Shown here: positions 1 to 11,207 of the stretch, one piece after another
Numbering within the stretch: position 1 is the first letter of the stretch
Layout: each line of letters starts with the position of its first letter
Source: Oenanthe sinensis
Lineage: Eukaryota > Streptophyta > Magnoliopsida > Apiales > Apiaceae
NCBI GenBank assembly: GCA_028671895.1
Contig: CM053810.1
Span: 60,699,501 to 60,763,500 of the forward strand
Reading direction: 5' to 3'
Length of the DNA stretch: 64,000 bases
Translations under genes and position numbers: made by a program
The notes under the pieces: model-generated
Database searches by the model: none
Told to the model about the DNA's origin: nothing
The model's input: the letters and a program-made list of their open reading frames with translations, nothing else

Positions 1-300
1 CTAATATGGTATGTTAAATTCATTAAAGGAGCTCTGCAAAAGTTGATCAGAAAAATACAAAAAAAAACTCTAAATTATGTAATTTTCATCAAATAAATGT
101 TGCACCCGAAAGAAAATAGTCTATTTAACGAATGAAATTAGATATGAGTGGTACCAAATATATGCTTCTATCTTCTATGGGTAATTATTTTTAATTCACA
201 CTGTTCCAAATGTATAATCATTCCTCATCCCTATTATTTTCACACGCAAGTACCGTTCATATGAATTTTTAATTAGAAGAAGACAAGTTTTCTTCTCATA
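1..300 (+). pseudogene. 3' remnant of an LRR receptor-like protein gene plus its 3' flank
   Basis: The first 57 bases match, with changes, the very 3' end of the RLP copies at 9600-9660 and 14015-14065 (the stretch encoding the basic tail after the membrane segment). The following bases to about 300 match the 3' flank of the copy at 14110-14290. No open frame survives. The gene body would lie outside the window on the left, so whether this is the tail of a longer gene or an isolated fragment cannot be decided here. Confidence 0.55.
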
Positions 301-905
301 ATTTATCTTGTAAATTGTTTGCCTAACTCAGACTACGTTTTACTCTGCTAAAGTAAATCAGAAGAGCTTTCGCAAAAGTTAAAGATGCCTCATTTTCCAT
401 GTCTTTGGTCTATTTTGTGTTTGCCACTCTGTATATCACTCTGTACACGTATCTTTGTCGGACACCATTGACTTGACTTGACTCGTACACTCCCAATGAC
501 AACGTTGATTACATGTGAAGACAAGCTAGTCTATTTTGTAGTTTCCTTGCTCCTCCATTTTTCATGTCATTAGTTTATTCTGTGCTTAATTGCTTGTATA
601 CCACTCTGTCCAGGTTATTTATCTGTCTCATAGCATAGACTTGACTATAATGTATTCATTTTTTAAATAAAATATGGAATTATTTTTATTCTCTATATAA
701 AAAAATTAAAGGAATAAATATAATTTGTGATAGATATCATGATATTATATATTATATATATTGAATTAATATATATAATTTTTTACGAAATTCAATTGAA
801 AGACTTACTTCAAAACCTTAATTTTATAATTAAAATTTATATAAGTATCTTGTATATCTTTAATATGCTTCCTAAAACTTAATTACAAATAACATTATAT
901 ATGTA
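301..905. other. Intergenic, AT-rich, with an imperfect ~100-bp duplication
   Basis: No gene recognised. Bases about 390-490 and 563-655 are diverged copies of one another (shared words such as CACTCTGT and TAGACTTGACT / TTGACTTGACT). The remainder is low-complexity AT-rich sequence. Confidence 0.4.
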
Positions 906-1708
906 CTAGCTTTTATCCCGTGCGATGCACGGATGAATTTTTTTAGTTTTTTAATATTTTATAATGATTTGAATTTATTTGTATTTGTATAATAATAATT
1001 TAAATTTTATTTAATATTATATGTATATATTTTTATATAATTTATTTGTATTTATATTTTAATATGATAATTTTTGTTTGTTTTGTATAGAGAAGTATTT
1101 GACTTAGGAGATTAATGTGAGATATTTTAGTTAGAAGATTAATATGAGATTGTTTTTTAGTTAGAAGATTAATATTTTAAAATTAGGTCCAACAATTAAT
1201 CAACTATCCGGCCCAAATATTGACCGAATACCAAACTTTCAATGTTATCATAAATTTCAATGATATATTAAATTAAAATTATAGGATAAATTTTAATGAT
1301 ATATTAAATAAAAATTATAGGATAAGTAGGATTTGTAAAATAAAAATATAGAATATAATTTAAATATAATATAATATTATTCTATCTCTGATGAGTTGTA
1401 TAAAAAGAGGACTACTGGTGTTAGAGTTGTATGTACGACTGTATTCTCTTAAAATTATATTTTATTAAAATTCAACTGTTAAGATTGTTTCTATGATTCA
1501 CTTAAAATTGGAAAAAAGAGGATTACTGGTGTTAGAGTTGTATGTACGACTATATTCTTTTAAAATTATATTTTATTAAAATTCAACGGTTAAGATTGTT
1601 TCTATGGTTCACTTAAAATTGGACAAGATCTTTTCTATGGTTCACCCAGTACCAAACCAACCGATGACCAAAACTTTTAATCTTTCGGCTTTAATAATAT
1701 AGTATAGA
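906..1708 (-). mobile_element. Non-autonomous Helitron, 803 bp
   Basis: Read on the - strand the element starts TCTATACTATATTATTAAAG at 1708 and ends CTAG at 906. A perfect 6-bp-stem hairpin (CCGTGC, loop, GCACGG; 918-932) lies about 8 bases inside the 3' end. The base before the 5' TC is A and the base after CTAG is T, as expected for insertion between A and T without target duplication. There is no Rep/helicase ORF, so it must be mobilised in trans. Inside, a 111-bp unit is tandemly duplicated (about 1401-1511 and 1512-1622). The hairpin and both ends are directly visible; the Helitron assignment follows from the known terminal rules of the class. Confidence 0.85.
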
Positions 1709-2604
1709 TAAGATTTATAAACTTTTTAATATCAGAATACTTGAATTATTTAATTTTAAATAACTCTGTGCAACCGGCACTTGTATTTGTTTTCAAATAT
1801 CATAAAGATTAATGAGTACATGTAGAATAATTTATATATTTTCGAGAGAAGTATAAAGGCCTTTAATAATTTTGTTTAAAAACTATAAATTTACGTTGCA
1901 TTATTCCTATTAGCTAAAAGGTAGGAAAGGAAAAAGAAAAAGTAGGCTTTTTTAAAGTAAAAGAAAAGGCAGCTTGACTTGCCATTCTGGAATGGGGCTC
2001 ACTTTAATCCGAAGAAGTGAATGATTAATTTAACTTTTGTGCATGTGATTTTCCAGGAAAAATTTGACAGTAATCCAATTGCAGAGAAAAGGCTACGCGG
2101 GAATTCTGTATAAATGTGCTGACTGACTTTATTACTCGTTATTTATAAACCTGGGAACAATAGTCGCGCTATGTGCGGCTTAAAATTTTTTATATTTAAT
2201 ATCTTATATTTGGTAGTTGTTGAAAATTATTTTAAATATATATTTTTTAATGAGTCATCCTACCTATGCACATGCAAAATTTCAATAACAACAGTAGAAA
2301 CCAAATCTATAAATTTTAAAATAGTAATAAAATAAATAATTATGCAAATTAGTCAAATGCATATTTCTATTATGACCCGAAGAAGTGCATAAGTACAAAA
2401 TTTTCAAATTTGACAATTTATCTTCATATGACTTAATTAATTTTTATTATTTAAAAATATTTAATAACCAATATAATAGTTTAATTCAAAGTTAGTAATT
2501 ATATGAATATTAGTTGGAAAAAATACTATCATAATTTGTAATAATTTTAAAAAAACAAATTACAATATCATTACGAATTAAAAATATTAAATATAGTGAA
2601 TTAA
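1709..2604. other. Intergenic AT-rich region
   Basis: No gene or complete element recognised. It contains purine-rich tracts near 1920-1970 and a short GC-rich inverted motif near 2160-2180, reminiscent of Helitron 3' hairpins but without a CTRR end. Confidence 0.4.
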
Positions 2605-3046
2605 TGGGTCGTTTGGTTCAGGAGGTGGTATGAGTTTGGTATCAGAAATCGGGTTAGGGTGATATGAGGATAAAATTTCATTATTGATATCATGTGTTTG
2701 ATTTAGTTCTGGATTGAAATTATTTAATATAAAGTATTATTAAATTAATAGTTAGATAAATTTACTTTATTACATAAATAATTTTTTTATTATTAGTAAT
2801 GTTTGATTGTATATATTATTATTTTTGATTATTAATAATGTTAATTTTCAATAACAAAATAATAATATTAAAATTGATATTCATACTCTTCCCTCATACC
2901 CACTTCCCACTTGGGTATAAAACCCATACCTTGTGGGTTTGAGTTATGGGTTTGAAGATTTTAAAAAAATGAAACAAACACCCGATATGGATTTTATTCA
3001 TTCTAAACTCATAAATCATTCCAGAAACCCTGAACCAAACGACCCC
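2605..3046. mobile_element. Tourist-like (PIF/Harbinger) MITE, 442 bp
   Basis: It has perfect 17-bp terminal inverted repeats (GGGTCGTTTGGTTCAGG at the left, its complement at the right) flanked by TAA on both sides (2602-2604 and 3047-3049). Short length, AT-rich centre, lack of an ORF and a 3-bp TAA duplication fit a Harbinger-type MITE. The TIR termini resemble the GGG..GTTTGG ends common in Tourist elements. Confidence 0.8.
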
Positions 3047-3049
3047 TAA

Positions 3050-3172
3050 CTCTTTTAAAAGTCGACACCCCTCTTAAATCATATCGCTCTTAAAAGACGA
3101 CGCCCCCTCTTAAATTATATCGCTCTTAAAAGCCGACACCCCCTCTTAAATCATATCGCTCTTAAATCATAC
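3050..3172. repeat. 36-bp tandem repeat, about 3 copies
   Basis: The unit CGCTCTTAAAAGCCGACACC plus 16 more bases recurs with period 36 (3085-3120, 3121-3156, a partial copy before and a truncated one after). It starts directly next to the Tourist-like MITE and is followed by a short TA dinucleotide run (3180-3204). Confidence 0.8.
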
Positions 3173-3204
3173 CCCTAATTATATATTTATATATATATAT
3201 ATAT

Positions 3205-4240
3205 TGTTAGACAGTATGAGTGTTGCAGAAGAGGGGATGAATGCAACTTGATAATTTATTACTAATCTTGCTAACAACAAACAAGAAGTAATAATATCAA
3301 GTAACAAATGCAAACAACAGTAATCAAGTAAATGAAGAAAGATGTTTAACTTCAAAAAATAATTTTATTAATTTTTGTTTTGCTACAACTGACTGGAAGA
3401 TGTTTCCAGCTTCAATAGATACAATAATAAAAAAGTCGCTAGTGTTTCTATACTTGAAAAAAGTTAAGCTCAGTTGCATAAGGGAAAATGTTTGTGAGAT
3501 ATGTGTATTTATTCTAAAACACATATCTCACTTACAAGTGTACTTTCCCTCGTTCCTAGGACAATTCCTGAAATAGAAACTTCACTTTTTCTATTCAAAT
3601 TTGTCTTCATTCCATTAATAGATAAAGCTGTTCTGAGATGTGCAGAAATCCTTGACTCCTTGAACACGCCTTATCTTTTTGCTTTTCTTTTCTCAAGTTG
3701 CAGTAGTAGACTTGACAGACTAGATAGCAACATCAAAATCAATCCTTAAATTTTTACTACCTAGTCTGCTACTTGAAACAGACTGTCAGTTTTACCAAAA
3801 GGTTATTGTCAACCTTTAGCTTCTCTTTGGTGACAGCATCTTTGACTCCGCATACTTTACTATCAAGCTTGATAGTCTTCTAAAACTTGCTGTCGTCCAA
3901 AGGCACTGTCAACTTTTCCCGCCAATGTTGCTATCAACTATTTCCGTTAAAGTTGCTGTCAGTAAAATTTGTTGTCTTCGAATCTTCATTCTCCGCCAAG
4001 TTTACTGTCAAGGAAATAGTTATTATCAGTAAAATTTGTTGTCTTCGATTCTTCAATCTCCGTCAAGCTTACTGTCAAGGGAATAGTTGCTGTCATCTGT
4101 TTCAAAAAGTGATGTCACTTGAATATGCTATCGTAGGCTTCAGTTTGCAGAATGTTACTGTCATGATTTGATACATGCTGTGCATGAACACTTTGTGAAC
4201 TTCTACTTCATAGATCATTTTATTACATTTGTACAACCAC
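3205..4240. mobile_element. Probable copia-type LTR remnant
   Basis: The segment begins TGTTAGACAGTATGAGTG and soon has GTTGCAGAAGAGGGGATGAA, wording typical of plant copia LTR starts. It contains a 67-bp direct duplication (3951-4017 and 4018-4087) and many CTGTCA words, as seen in repetitive U3 regions. No right-hand terminus, primer site or target duplication could be found, so it may be a truncated or solo LTR. Short ORFs here look spurious. Confidence 0.4.
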
Positions 4241-4480
4241 AGAAACAGATGATATAGGTCAAATCCAAAAGATACGGAAATATATCTGAAGATTTAGAAA
4301 GGTTAAAAATTTTAAATTGAAAAGAGGATATATTATTTATATAAAGAAGTGTGATTTAAAATAAAATATTAGAAAAAAAGAATGTATTTAAAATTAGGGT
4401 TGAAAGAAAAGAACGGGAAGACGGGAGAAGGGGAGGGTTCTGAAGGGGAGAGGGGAGAGGGGAGGGTTCCGATGAGGGAT
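4241..4480. other. Intergenic; purine-rich tract
   Basis: No gene. Bases 4411-4470 form a G/A-rich run with repeated GGGGAGA words, directly upstream of the duplicated segment that precedes the RLP gene. Confidence 0.5.
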
Positions 4481-5007
4481 GGTTACATAACTAATAAAAT
4501 GTTTAAATGTATTGATAGGTAGTGAAATTCAACTCAACATAATTAACCAATTAAAAGAGTGAAACACGGGGTGACACACCAACTATGGTGTATGAGTCCA
4601 TCTTTCTAGGGCGACATTGGCTTAACTCGGACGGGGACGGTTACATAACTAATAAAATGTTGGGATTTTTACAAAACTACCTAATTTTTTAAGGTTTTTT
4701 TTCAAAAATACGGTTTGGGTTGCAGATGAGGTTGCAGCGCTGGCGCCATAGGTGAAAAACGGTTGCAGATGAGGTTGCAGCGCTGGCGCCACAGGTGAAA
4801 AACGGTTGCAGATGAGGTTGCACCGTATTTTTGAAATTTTTTTTACATGTTTGGGTATTTCTGAAAAAAGCCCTAAAATGTTTAAATGTATTGATAGATA
4901 GTGAAATCCAACTCAACATAATTAATTAACTAAAAGAGTGGAACACGGGGTAACACACCAACTATGGTGTATGAGTCCATCTTTCTAGGGCGACATTGGC
5001 TTAACCC
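4481..5007. repeat. 158-bp tandem duplication in the RLP upstream region, second copy split by a MITE
   Basis: Copy A runs 4481-4638. Copy B starts at 4639 and, after interruption by the MITE at 4662-4873, resumes to about 5007. Both contain GGTTACATAACTAATAAAAT and CTATGGTGTATGAGTCCATC with only a few differences. Copy B ends a few bases before the TATA box of the RLP gene, so the duplication doubled its proximal upstream sequence. Confidence 0.85.
4662..4873. mobile_element. MULE-type MITE, 212 bp, with an internal minisatellite
   Basis: The ends are long imperfect inverted repeats (left GGGATTTTTACAAAAC; right end complement GGGCTTTTTTCAGAAA; both run inward to CAAAAATACGG). A perfect 9-bp duplication TAAAATGTT lies at 4653-4661 and 4874-4882. 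Long TIRs plus a 9-bp duplication indicate a non-autonomous Mutator-like element. The centre is a 43-bp tandem repeat starting at 4718, 4761 and 4804 (GGTTGCAGATGAGGTTGCAG...). Confidence 0.85.
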
Positions 5008-5012
5008 ACTGT

Positions 5013-5021
5013 CTATATAAT
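5013..5021 (+). promoter_or_regulatory. TATA box of the RLP gene
   Basis: CTATATAAT lies 58 bases before the ATG at 5079, leaving room for a short leader of roughly 30 nt. No other TATA-like element is better placed. This is inferred from position and consensus only. Confidence 0.55.
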
Positions 5022-5078
5022 ATTAGAAGGTGAGATCCCCGAGAAACAAGTAAAGCAGCCAAAAATATAAATTAAGAA

Positions 5079-7309
5079 ATGGTTAGATTTTACAACCCTC
5101 CTTTTCTTGTACTAATTTGTACTATTATTTTCATCTCTATACTACCACTGAATATAACATCATCTCCGACAACTGAAGCCCATGCTCTTGTCCAATGGAA
5201 GAACACTTTATTTACGCCTTCTTCTTCACTCGATTCTTGGAACCTAAACAATCTGACAAACCTTTATAACTGGACTGGCATTACCTGCAATACTGCAGGA
5301 ACTGTTTCAGGCCTTGACCTTTCTTTTCAAGGACTCGAAGGAACACTTGGTCACTTGAATTTCTCATCATTTCCAAACCTCACTTTCTTGGACATGAGCT
5401 TCAACTTTCTTTCAGATAGTATACCAGTGGAGATTGGATATCTAACACAACTTCAGTTTTTGAGTCTCTCCGGCAACGATCTTAATGGTACCATTCCTTA
5501 CCAAATTAGTCATCTTCAGAATTTACAATCTTTAAACTTGAGATTGAACCACTTGACAGGATCCATACTTGAATTAGTGTTTACCCATTTGGTTCATCTT
5601 GAATCCCTCAAACTTAATGGTAATTCATTTGAAGGGCCATTCCCAGGAAATGGTTCAAAGCTTTCCAAGCTAAACAAACTCCACCTGGGATCAAACAACT
5701 TCTGGGGATTTATTCCTGATAGCATAGGTCTTCTTCAAAATCTTCAAGTTCTTTCATTGTCTGAGAATTCATTTGAAGGGAAAATTCCTTCTTCTATAGG
5801 TAAACTTACAGAGCTTCAAATAGTTGATCTTAGAAGAAATCATTTGAACTCCACTATTCCTCCCGAGCTTGGATTGTGTACCAAGCTCAACTCCTTGGAT
5901 CTATCTGAGAATTCTCTTACTGGGCCTCTGCCTTTGTCCTTTTCAAATCTTATATACATTTCTCATCTATACCTACGCGATAATTATCTTTCCGGTGAGA
6001 TGTCGCCTCATATCATCAGCAACTGGACTAAGTTAACTTCAATGCGTATGCAGAACAATGCCTTCATCGGTAATATTCCTCCTGAAATTGGTATGTTGAC
6101 AAATCTTAAGGAAATCTATCTGGATAGTAATAATCTCACAGGACCAATTCCCAAAGAGATTGGCAACTTGCAGCTTGAGTATCTAAACCTGTCAGGAAAC
6201 CATCTAGCAGGTTCAATTCCATCAACCATTGGGAATCTCACCAATTTGGGATTCTTATTTTTGGATTCTAATCATCTGAGTGGGACAATTCCACCTGAGA
6301 TTGGGAACATAACTCTGCTGCAATTTCTTGATCTCAGCAATAACCAATTGAACGGAGAATTGCCTGATTCCATTTCCAATTTAAATTGCTTGGTGAATCT
6401 TAACCTTAATTCCAATAGGTTTTCTGGCAACATTCCCAAGGACTGTGGGAAGTATTCTCCCGGATTTTTTACCATTGATCTATCAAAGAACAACTTCTCT
6501 GGTAAGATTTACAAAACATATATAATTGCTCTTTTTAGTTTGCATCCCAAATATATTGTCATTTATATTTTCTCTACACTAATTTTTATATAACATAATT
6601 TACATCCCTCACTTACAAAACCTGCTTTTTCATAATACAATATTTTATTATTTCGTATAATTCAATATAAATATATATATGATAATATACAGTGGTCCGC
6701 TTCGAGCTGATAAATTATAATTAATTCTAATATTTTTTATTGTGAATTGGTATATAAATTATATTTATTTAACATCTAATATTAAATAATATTTATTATT
6801 ATTGAACAAAATAATTTTTTTCTTGATTTTTATTTAACAGAATATTTGTTTTTGTTAAAATAATTTTTGAGACATTATATTTATTGGTTTAAAAAGAATT
6901 AACTAGAAAATTTGTAACTTGTAATTTTTAACAGCAAAAATTAAAATTTTAATATAGAAAAAATTATCTTTTTTTATTATAATAATATAGTATAGATTAT
7001 ATAATACTTTTATAATAATTTAAATTATTTGTTAATTGAAATATAAAAAGAATTGCATCTTACTTTATCACTATTAATAATCCTAAAAATGTAACTTTAT
7101 CACTATTAATAATCCTAAAAATTTCACTTATATATTGGCATTTGTATATTTCTGTACACTATTTTTGAAAACACACACTTTACATCCGTCATTTAATAAA
7201 CCGGCAATACTGCAACCTTTTCCATTATTTGTGAGTATTAGAAAGTATATTTAGTAATGCTAAATGACTACTTTATGATAGTTTTTTATTTTAAAACTTA
7301 CATATGTAT

Positions 7310-7386
<77 letters not shown>

Positions 7387-7575
7387 CTTCATATTCCTGA
7401 GGGTGACCTTAGGTAACTACCTGAGGTTAAAAGAAATTTTCATACAAATGCACAAGGGCATATTTGTAATTACAAGAGGTAAACTTTAAAATAACAAAAT
7501 TGCCATTAGTATTTACATACAAACTCCTTATAACCTTAGGTATGTTCCCTGAGGTCATCCTTAGGAACATTTTTT

Positions 7576-7621
<46 letters not shown>

Positions 7622-9024
7622 CTCCGATTTTACTAGAAAGATTATGCATGTCATAGACTATAAAATGATATAGTACTCCCTTATTTTTAATACCTGAATT
7701 AGTTTTGACATTGTTTACAGGAAAAATTCCTATAACAGTTTGCAAATCGGTCAATCTTCTTGATTTGTCAAGTAACAATTTAAGCAGCGGATTAACAGAA
7801 TGTTTAAGAGATTATAACCCTGCTTTCCCTTATTGGGGTATGATAAATCTCAGCAAGAATCAATTTCAAGGAACAATATCACCATCACTTTGCAAATCGA
7901 CATCACTTACTCTACTTGATTTGTCAAGTAATAGTTTAAGTGGTGAACTTCCACACTGTTTGGGAAATATGAGCATTTCTATCCTAGATCTTCATAATAA
8001 TAAAATTCAAGGGACAATACCGCAATCCTTCACAAAGAGTTGTCAAATTACGACTTTGAACCTGAACAACAATAATATCGAAGGATTGATTCCTCCAGCC
8101 TTGGCTAATTGTGAGTTATTACAGATTCTTGATCTTGGAAACAACAACATAAGTGGCATGTTTCCACCATGGCTAGTTAGTCTTCAACATCTACAAATCC
8201 TTGTTTTGCGATCAAATAAACTTTATGGTAAGTTAAATGCTAGCAAGATGGTACATTCTTTCTCCAAGTTGCGAATCATGGATTTGTCTCACAATCAATT
8301 CAGTGGTGATCTGCCAGCTGATTTTTTTGATAATTTCAAAAATATGGTCAATTCAGATCAATCCGTTGGTTTGAATACAAGTAAAGTATCTGGTTCATTT
8401 TACGAAGCTTCTGTTTCGTTAACTGTTAAAGGAAATTACGTTGATGTGAAAAGAATACTCTATATTTACTCAAGTATAGATTTATCAAGCAACCTGTTCA
8501 ATGGTGCAATTCCACATGTCATTGGAGAACTTAAATCACTCCGCCTGCTCAATCTGTCTCATAACAGCCTTATAGGCCATATACCATCCTTGTTAGGAAA
8601 CATGAGTCTTCTTGAATCTTTAGACTTCTCTTCAAACCAATTGACAGGTACCATTCCTTTGCAATTGACGAAGCTGACATCTCTTTCGACCTTGAACCTG
8701 TCTGAAAACCATCTTTCTGGAGCTATACCACATGGAACACAGTTCGACACATTCACTAATGCTTCATTTCTAGGTAACTTTGCCTTGTGTGGAGGTCCTC
8801 TGACAAAGAAATGCACAGATGATGAGTCGTTGACACACGAAGATGATGATGATGTTGACATCAATTGGTTCAATTGGCAAATGATCCTAATAGGGTATGG
8901 AAGTGGATTGGTATGTGGAATGTCCACAGGATACATTGTTTTCACAATTTGGAAGCCTTTACGATTTGTGATATTCATTGAAAGAGCTCAACAGAAGTTG
9001 ATACAAAGATACATAAAGAACTAG
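5079..9024 (+). CDS. LRR receptor-like protein, MIK2-like ectodomain fused to an RLP C-terminus (two exons, 908 aa)
   Basis: Exon 1 is 5079-6501 and exon 2 is 7721-9024. The donor GTAAGATTT at 6502 and acceptor TTGTTTACAG ending at 7720 rejoin a split glycine codon and restore the LRR motif NNFSGKIP. The product starts with a hydrophobic signal peptide (about residues 1-29), then a plant LRRNT cap with [12 protein letters not shown], which is typical of MIK2-clade kinases. Many 24-residue LRRs follow, then an island-like interruption in exon 2 and a CGGPLTKKC cap. An acidic juxtamembrane stretch (HEDDDDVD), a membrane span at about 862-885 with GxxxG spacing (GYGSGLVCGMSTG) and a short basic tail end the protein. 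There is no kinase. Known RLPs with this tail signal through SOBIR1-type kinases at the plasma membrane; a role in peptide or pathogen sensing is inferred. The N- and C-terminal halves resemble different receptor classes, so the gene looks chimeric. Alternatively exon 1 and exon 2 could belong to separate transcripts. Confidence 0.85.
6502..7720 (+). other. Intron of the RLP gene (1219 bp)
   Basis: A GT-AG intron of phase 1, very AT-rich. It contains TA-dinucleotide runs at about 7313-7383 and 7580-7619 and, between them, a 196-bp MITE. Reading through the donor, the frame stops at 6593, so splicing is needed to join the two LRR halves. Confidence 0.85.
7384..7579 (+). mobile_element. MULE-type MITE, copy 1 (196 bp), in the RLP intron
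   Basis: It starts GGGCTTCATATTCCTGAGGG and ends GGAACATTTTTTTCTC. The ends are imperfect inverted repeats of roughly 35 bp (TTCCTGAGGGTGACC against TTCCTAAGGATGACC). It is nearly identical, in reverse orientation, to 17766-17959. It sits inside a TA microsatellite, so its 9-bp duplication ATATATATA is consistent but not diagnostic on its own. Confidence 0.85.
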
Positions 9025-9202
9025 TATGTCCTTTACCTTCATAAATAAATAACCTTGCACGTGTATAAGCATGAGAAGTAGAGACAAAAACTATTCTGTC
9101 AAGAATGTTTAGATCCATAGTTCTTTGGAAGTTACAGTACAACAATATTTCATCCATTTCTTGATTCTCTTTCCTTCTTCCTGCTAAATATATATTGTTC
9201 TT

Positions 9203-9669
9203 CTCAATCTGTCTCATAACAGCCTTACATGCCATATACCATCCTTGTTAGGAAACATGAGGCTTCTTGAATCTTTAGACTTCTCTTCAAACCAATTGAC
9301 GGGTACCATTCCTTTGCAATTGACGAAGCTGACATCTCTTTCGACCTTGAACCTGTCTGAAAACCATCTTTCTGGAGCTATTCCACGTGGAACCCAGTTC
9401 GACACATTCGGTAATGATTCATTTCTAGGTAGCTTTGCCTTGTGTGGAGGTCCTCTGACTAAGAAATGCACAGAGGTAACACATGAAGATGATGATGATG
9501 TTGAGGTTAACTGGTTCAATTGGCAAATGATCTTAATAGGGTATGGAAGCGGATTGGTATGCAGATTGTCCGCGGGATACATTGTGTTCACAATTTCAAA
9601 GCCTTTACGGTTTGTGATGTTCATTGAAAGAGCTCAACAAAAGTTGATACAAAGATACATGAATACATA
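9203..9669 (+). pseudogene. Partial tandem copy of the RLP 3' end
   Basis: This is a direct copy of 8548-9024 at high identity: the last LRRs, the CGGPLTKKC cap, the acidic stretch (one short in-frame deletion removes DDESL-like residues), the membrane span and the basic tail, with a stop after RYMNT. No signal peptide, LRRNT cap or plausible promoter precedes it, so it is a fragment from an unequal duplication. It could in principle serve as an alternative 3' exon for the intact gene just upstream, but no splice acceptor is obvious at its left edge. Confidence 0.85.
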
Positions 9670-9980
9670 ATCTTTCACCTGTATTAGCATGAAAAGTTAT
9701 TCACAGTTTTTTTTTATTCCATTTTTATCTCATTTCACCGAGCATAAGACTTTTGTTCACCTGCTAATAATGTATCAGTCTGTACTCTTACCAAGTTCAT
9801 AGTTGATGGAAAAAATGGAATTAGCACATTAAGTTAACACATGATATATATGTACTTTTATAGTTGGAATATCTTAACTGGTAATTTGTGATGATGTTTA
9901 CACACCAGAATAGCCAAGATAGTATGCATTTTCCATTGTATTATATACATCTTTAGTATTCATTTGTGATGTATGGGACC
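9670..9980. other. 3' flank of the RLP fragment
   Basis: Non-coding. Bases about 9700-9830 match 14300-14420 (for example CTGCTAATAATGTATCAGTC at 9760-9780), showing that the duplication units include the 3' flanks of the RLP genes. Confidence 0.6.
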
Positions 9981-11207
9981 TTACATGCTATTTGAGATGC
10001 AATATGCAGTTGAATAAATAGTAAGCATAGGATTAATTCCCACTGCACTTGGCAATACACTTCCACCGATAACAAATAATCCCTTAGCTTCCCAACTTTC
10101 CCCATTCTCATCCACTGCACCATCTTCCTTGTTAGCACCCATTTTGCAACTCCCCATCTGATGTGCAGATGCATATATAGTCCAATGGTCTTCTTTCGAC
10201 TTTGGCCCTCCAACCGCTGCCACACTATCCAAGAACTCATCCACATCTTCACTCTTAATCCCTTCACATTTCATCCTTTGTCCGTCATTGCGAAAAGTGC
10301 CCACTTCAACGGCTCCCGCTTCAATCATGATTCTCAAGACTAGTTTCAGTCCATGTTTAAGATCTTCTTCGTCGTTCTTATTGATATCATACGAAATTCT
10401 ACCTTCTGATTTTACTTTCCTGAACTTTGATCTCTAACTAAACTGAATAGTACTGCAGTTCTTTCTTATTTTTCCATGGTATTCTTCATGGCATTCCCTG
10501 AAGTCCAAGGAAATTGGGCCGCATATGTTGCAGGTCCCATTGTAGCAGCTTGAACTCTGTTCCGGAAAATAACCCCATGCAAATATGACAGGATGCAGAT
10601 GTAGATTTCTACCAATATTTCTGTTTTTTAGTCCACTGGAAACCATCAGGGGTGGTATCAAAAGAGCACCACAAGCAGAAACTGTTACGCGAGCCTCAAT
10701 TTGCAGCTTCTTAGTTATGTTGTTGCTCATAGCACTGGCCATAACCCCAAAGCATTTCTTTTTAGAGCCCCCATTTATGTCTTCCCCTAAGATGAATTTC
10801 TCGGCTTTTACACCAGTTAATATGACTGCCTCATTTTGGACAGCATCAACAAGCCATGTAGTATCAGCCCCTCTCTTATCTCCTTTCTTACAACCAAAAG
10901 AACACAAACCGCAGTAATGATCTTCCGGTGAATTCCTAGGAATCCGCTCAACTTTCAACCCAAGATTTTCACAGCCTTTTCGTATCACTGAATTCGAAAA
11001 CCCTTCATTTGGACAATCATATGTCACCCCAAGTCTCTTACTCACCGAATCCATTGCTTCTTGATACTGAGAGCTTCCAAACAATGAAAGCTTCTGCTCC
11101 TCAGACCAATCCTTAAGCACATTTTCTGGAGTTCTAAGTGTAGCACTCCAATTCACAGCTGTCCCACCTCCAACAGTTGATCCTGCTTTAATTATTACTT
11201 TCCCATT

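Noticed and set aside
2155..2185. GC-rich inverted motif resembling a Helitron 3' hairpin
   Set aside because: The stem is imperfect and no CTRR terminus or matching 5' end is present.
3050..3172. Possible CRISPR-like array
   Set aside because: The repeats are directly contiguous with no unique spacers, in plant nuclear DNA. It is a simple 36-bp tandem repeat.
6985..7005. Helitron-like 5' end (AATATAGTATAGAT) in the RLP intron
   Set aside because: It resembles the 5' end at 1708, but no hairpin plus CTRR 3' end was found within the intron, so it may be a fragment or chance in AT-rich DNA.
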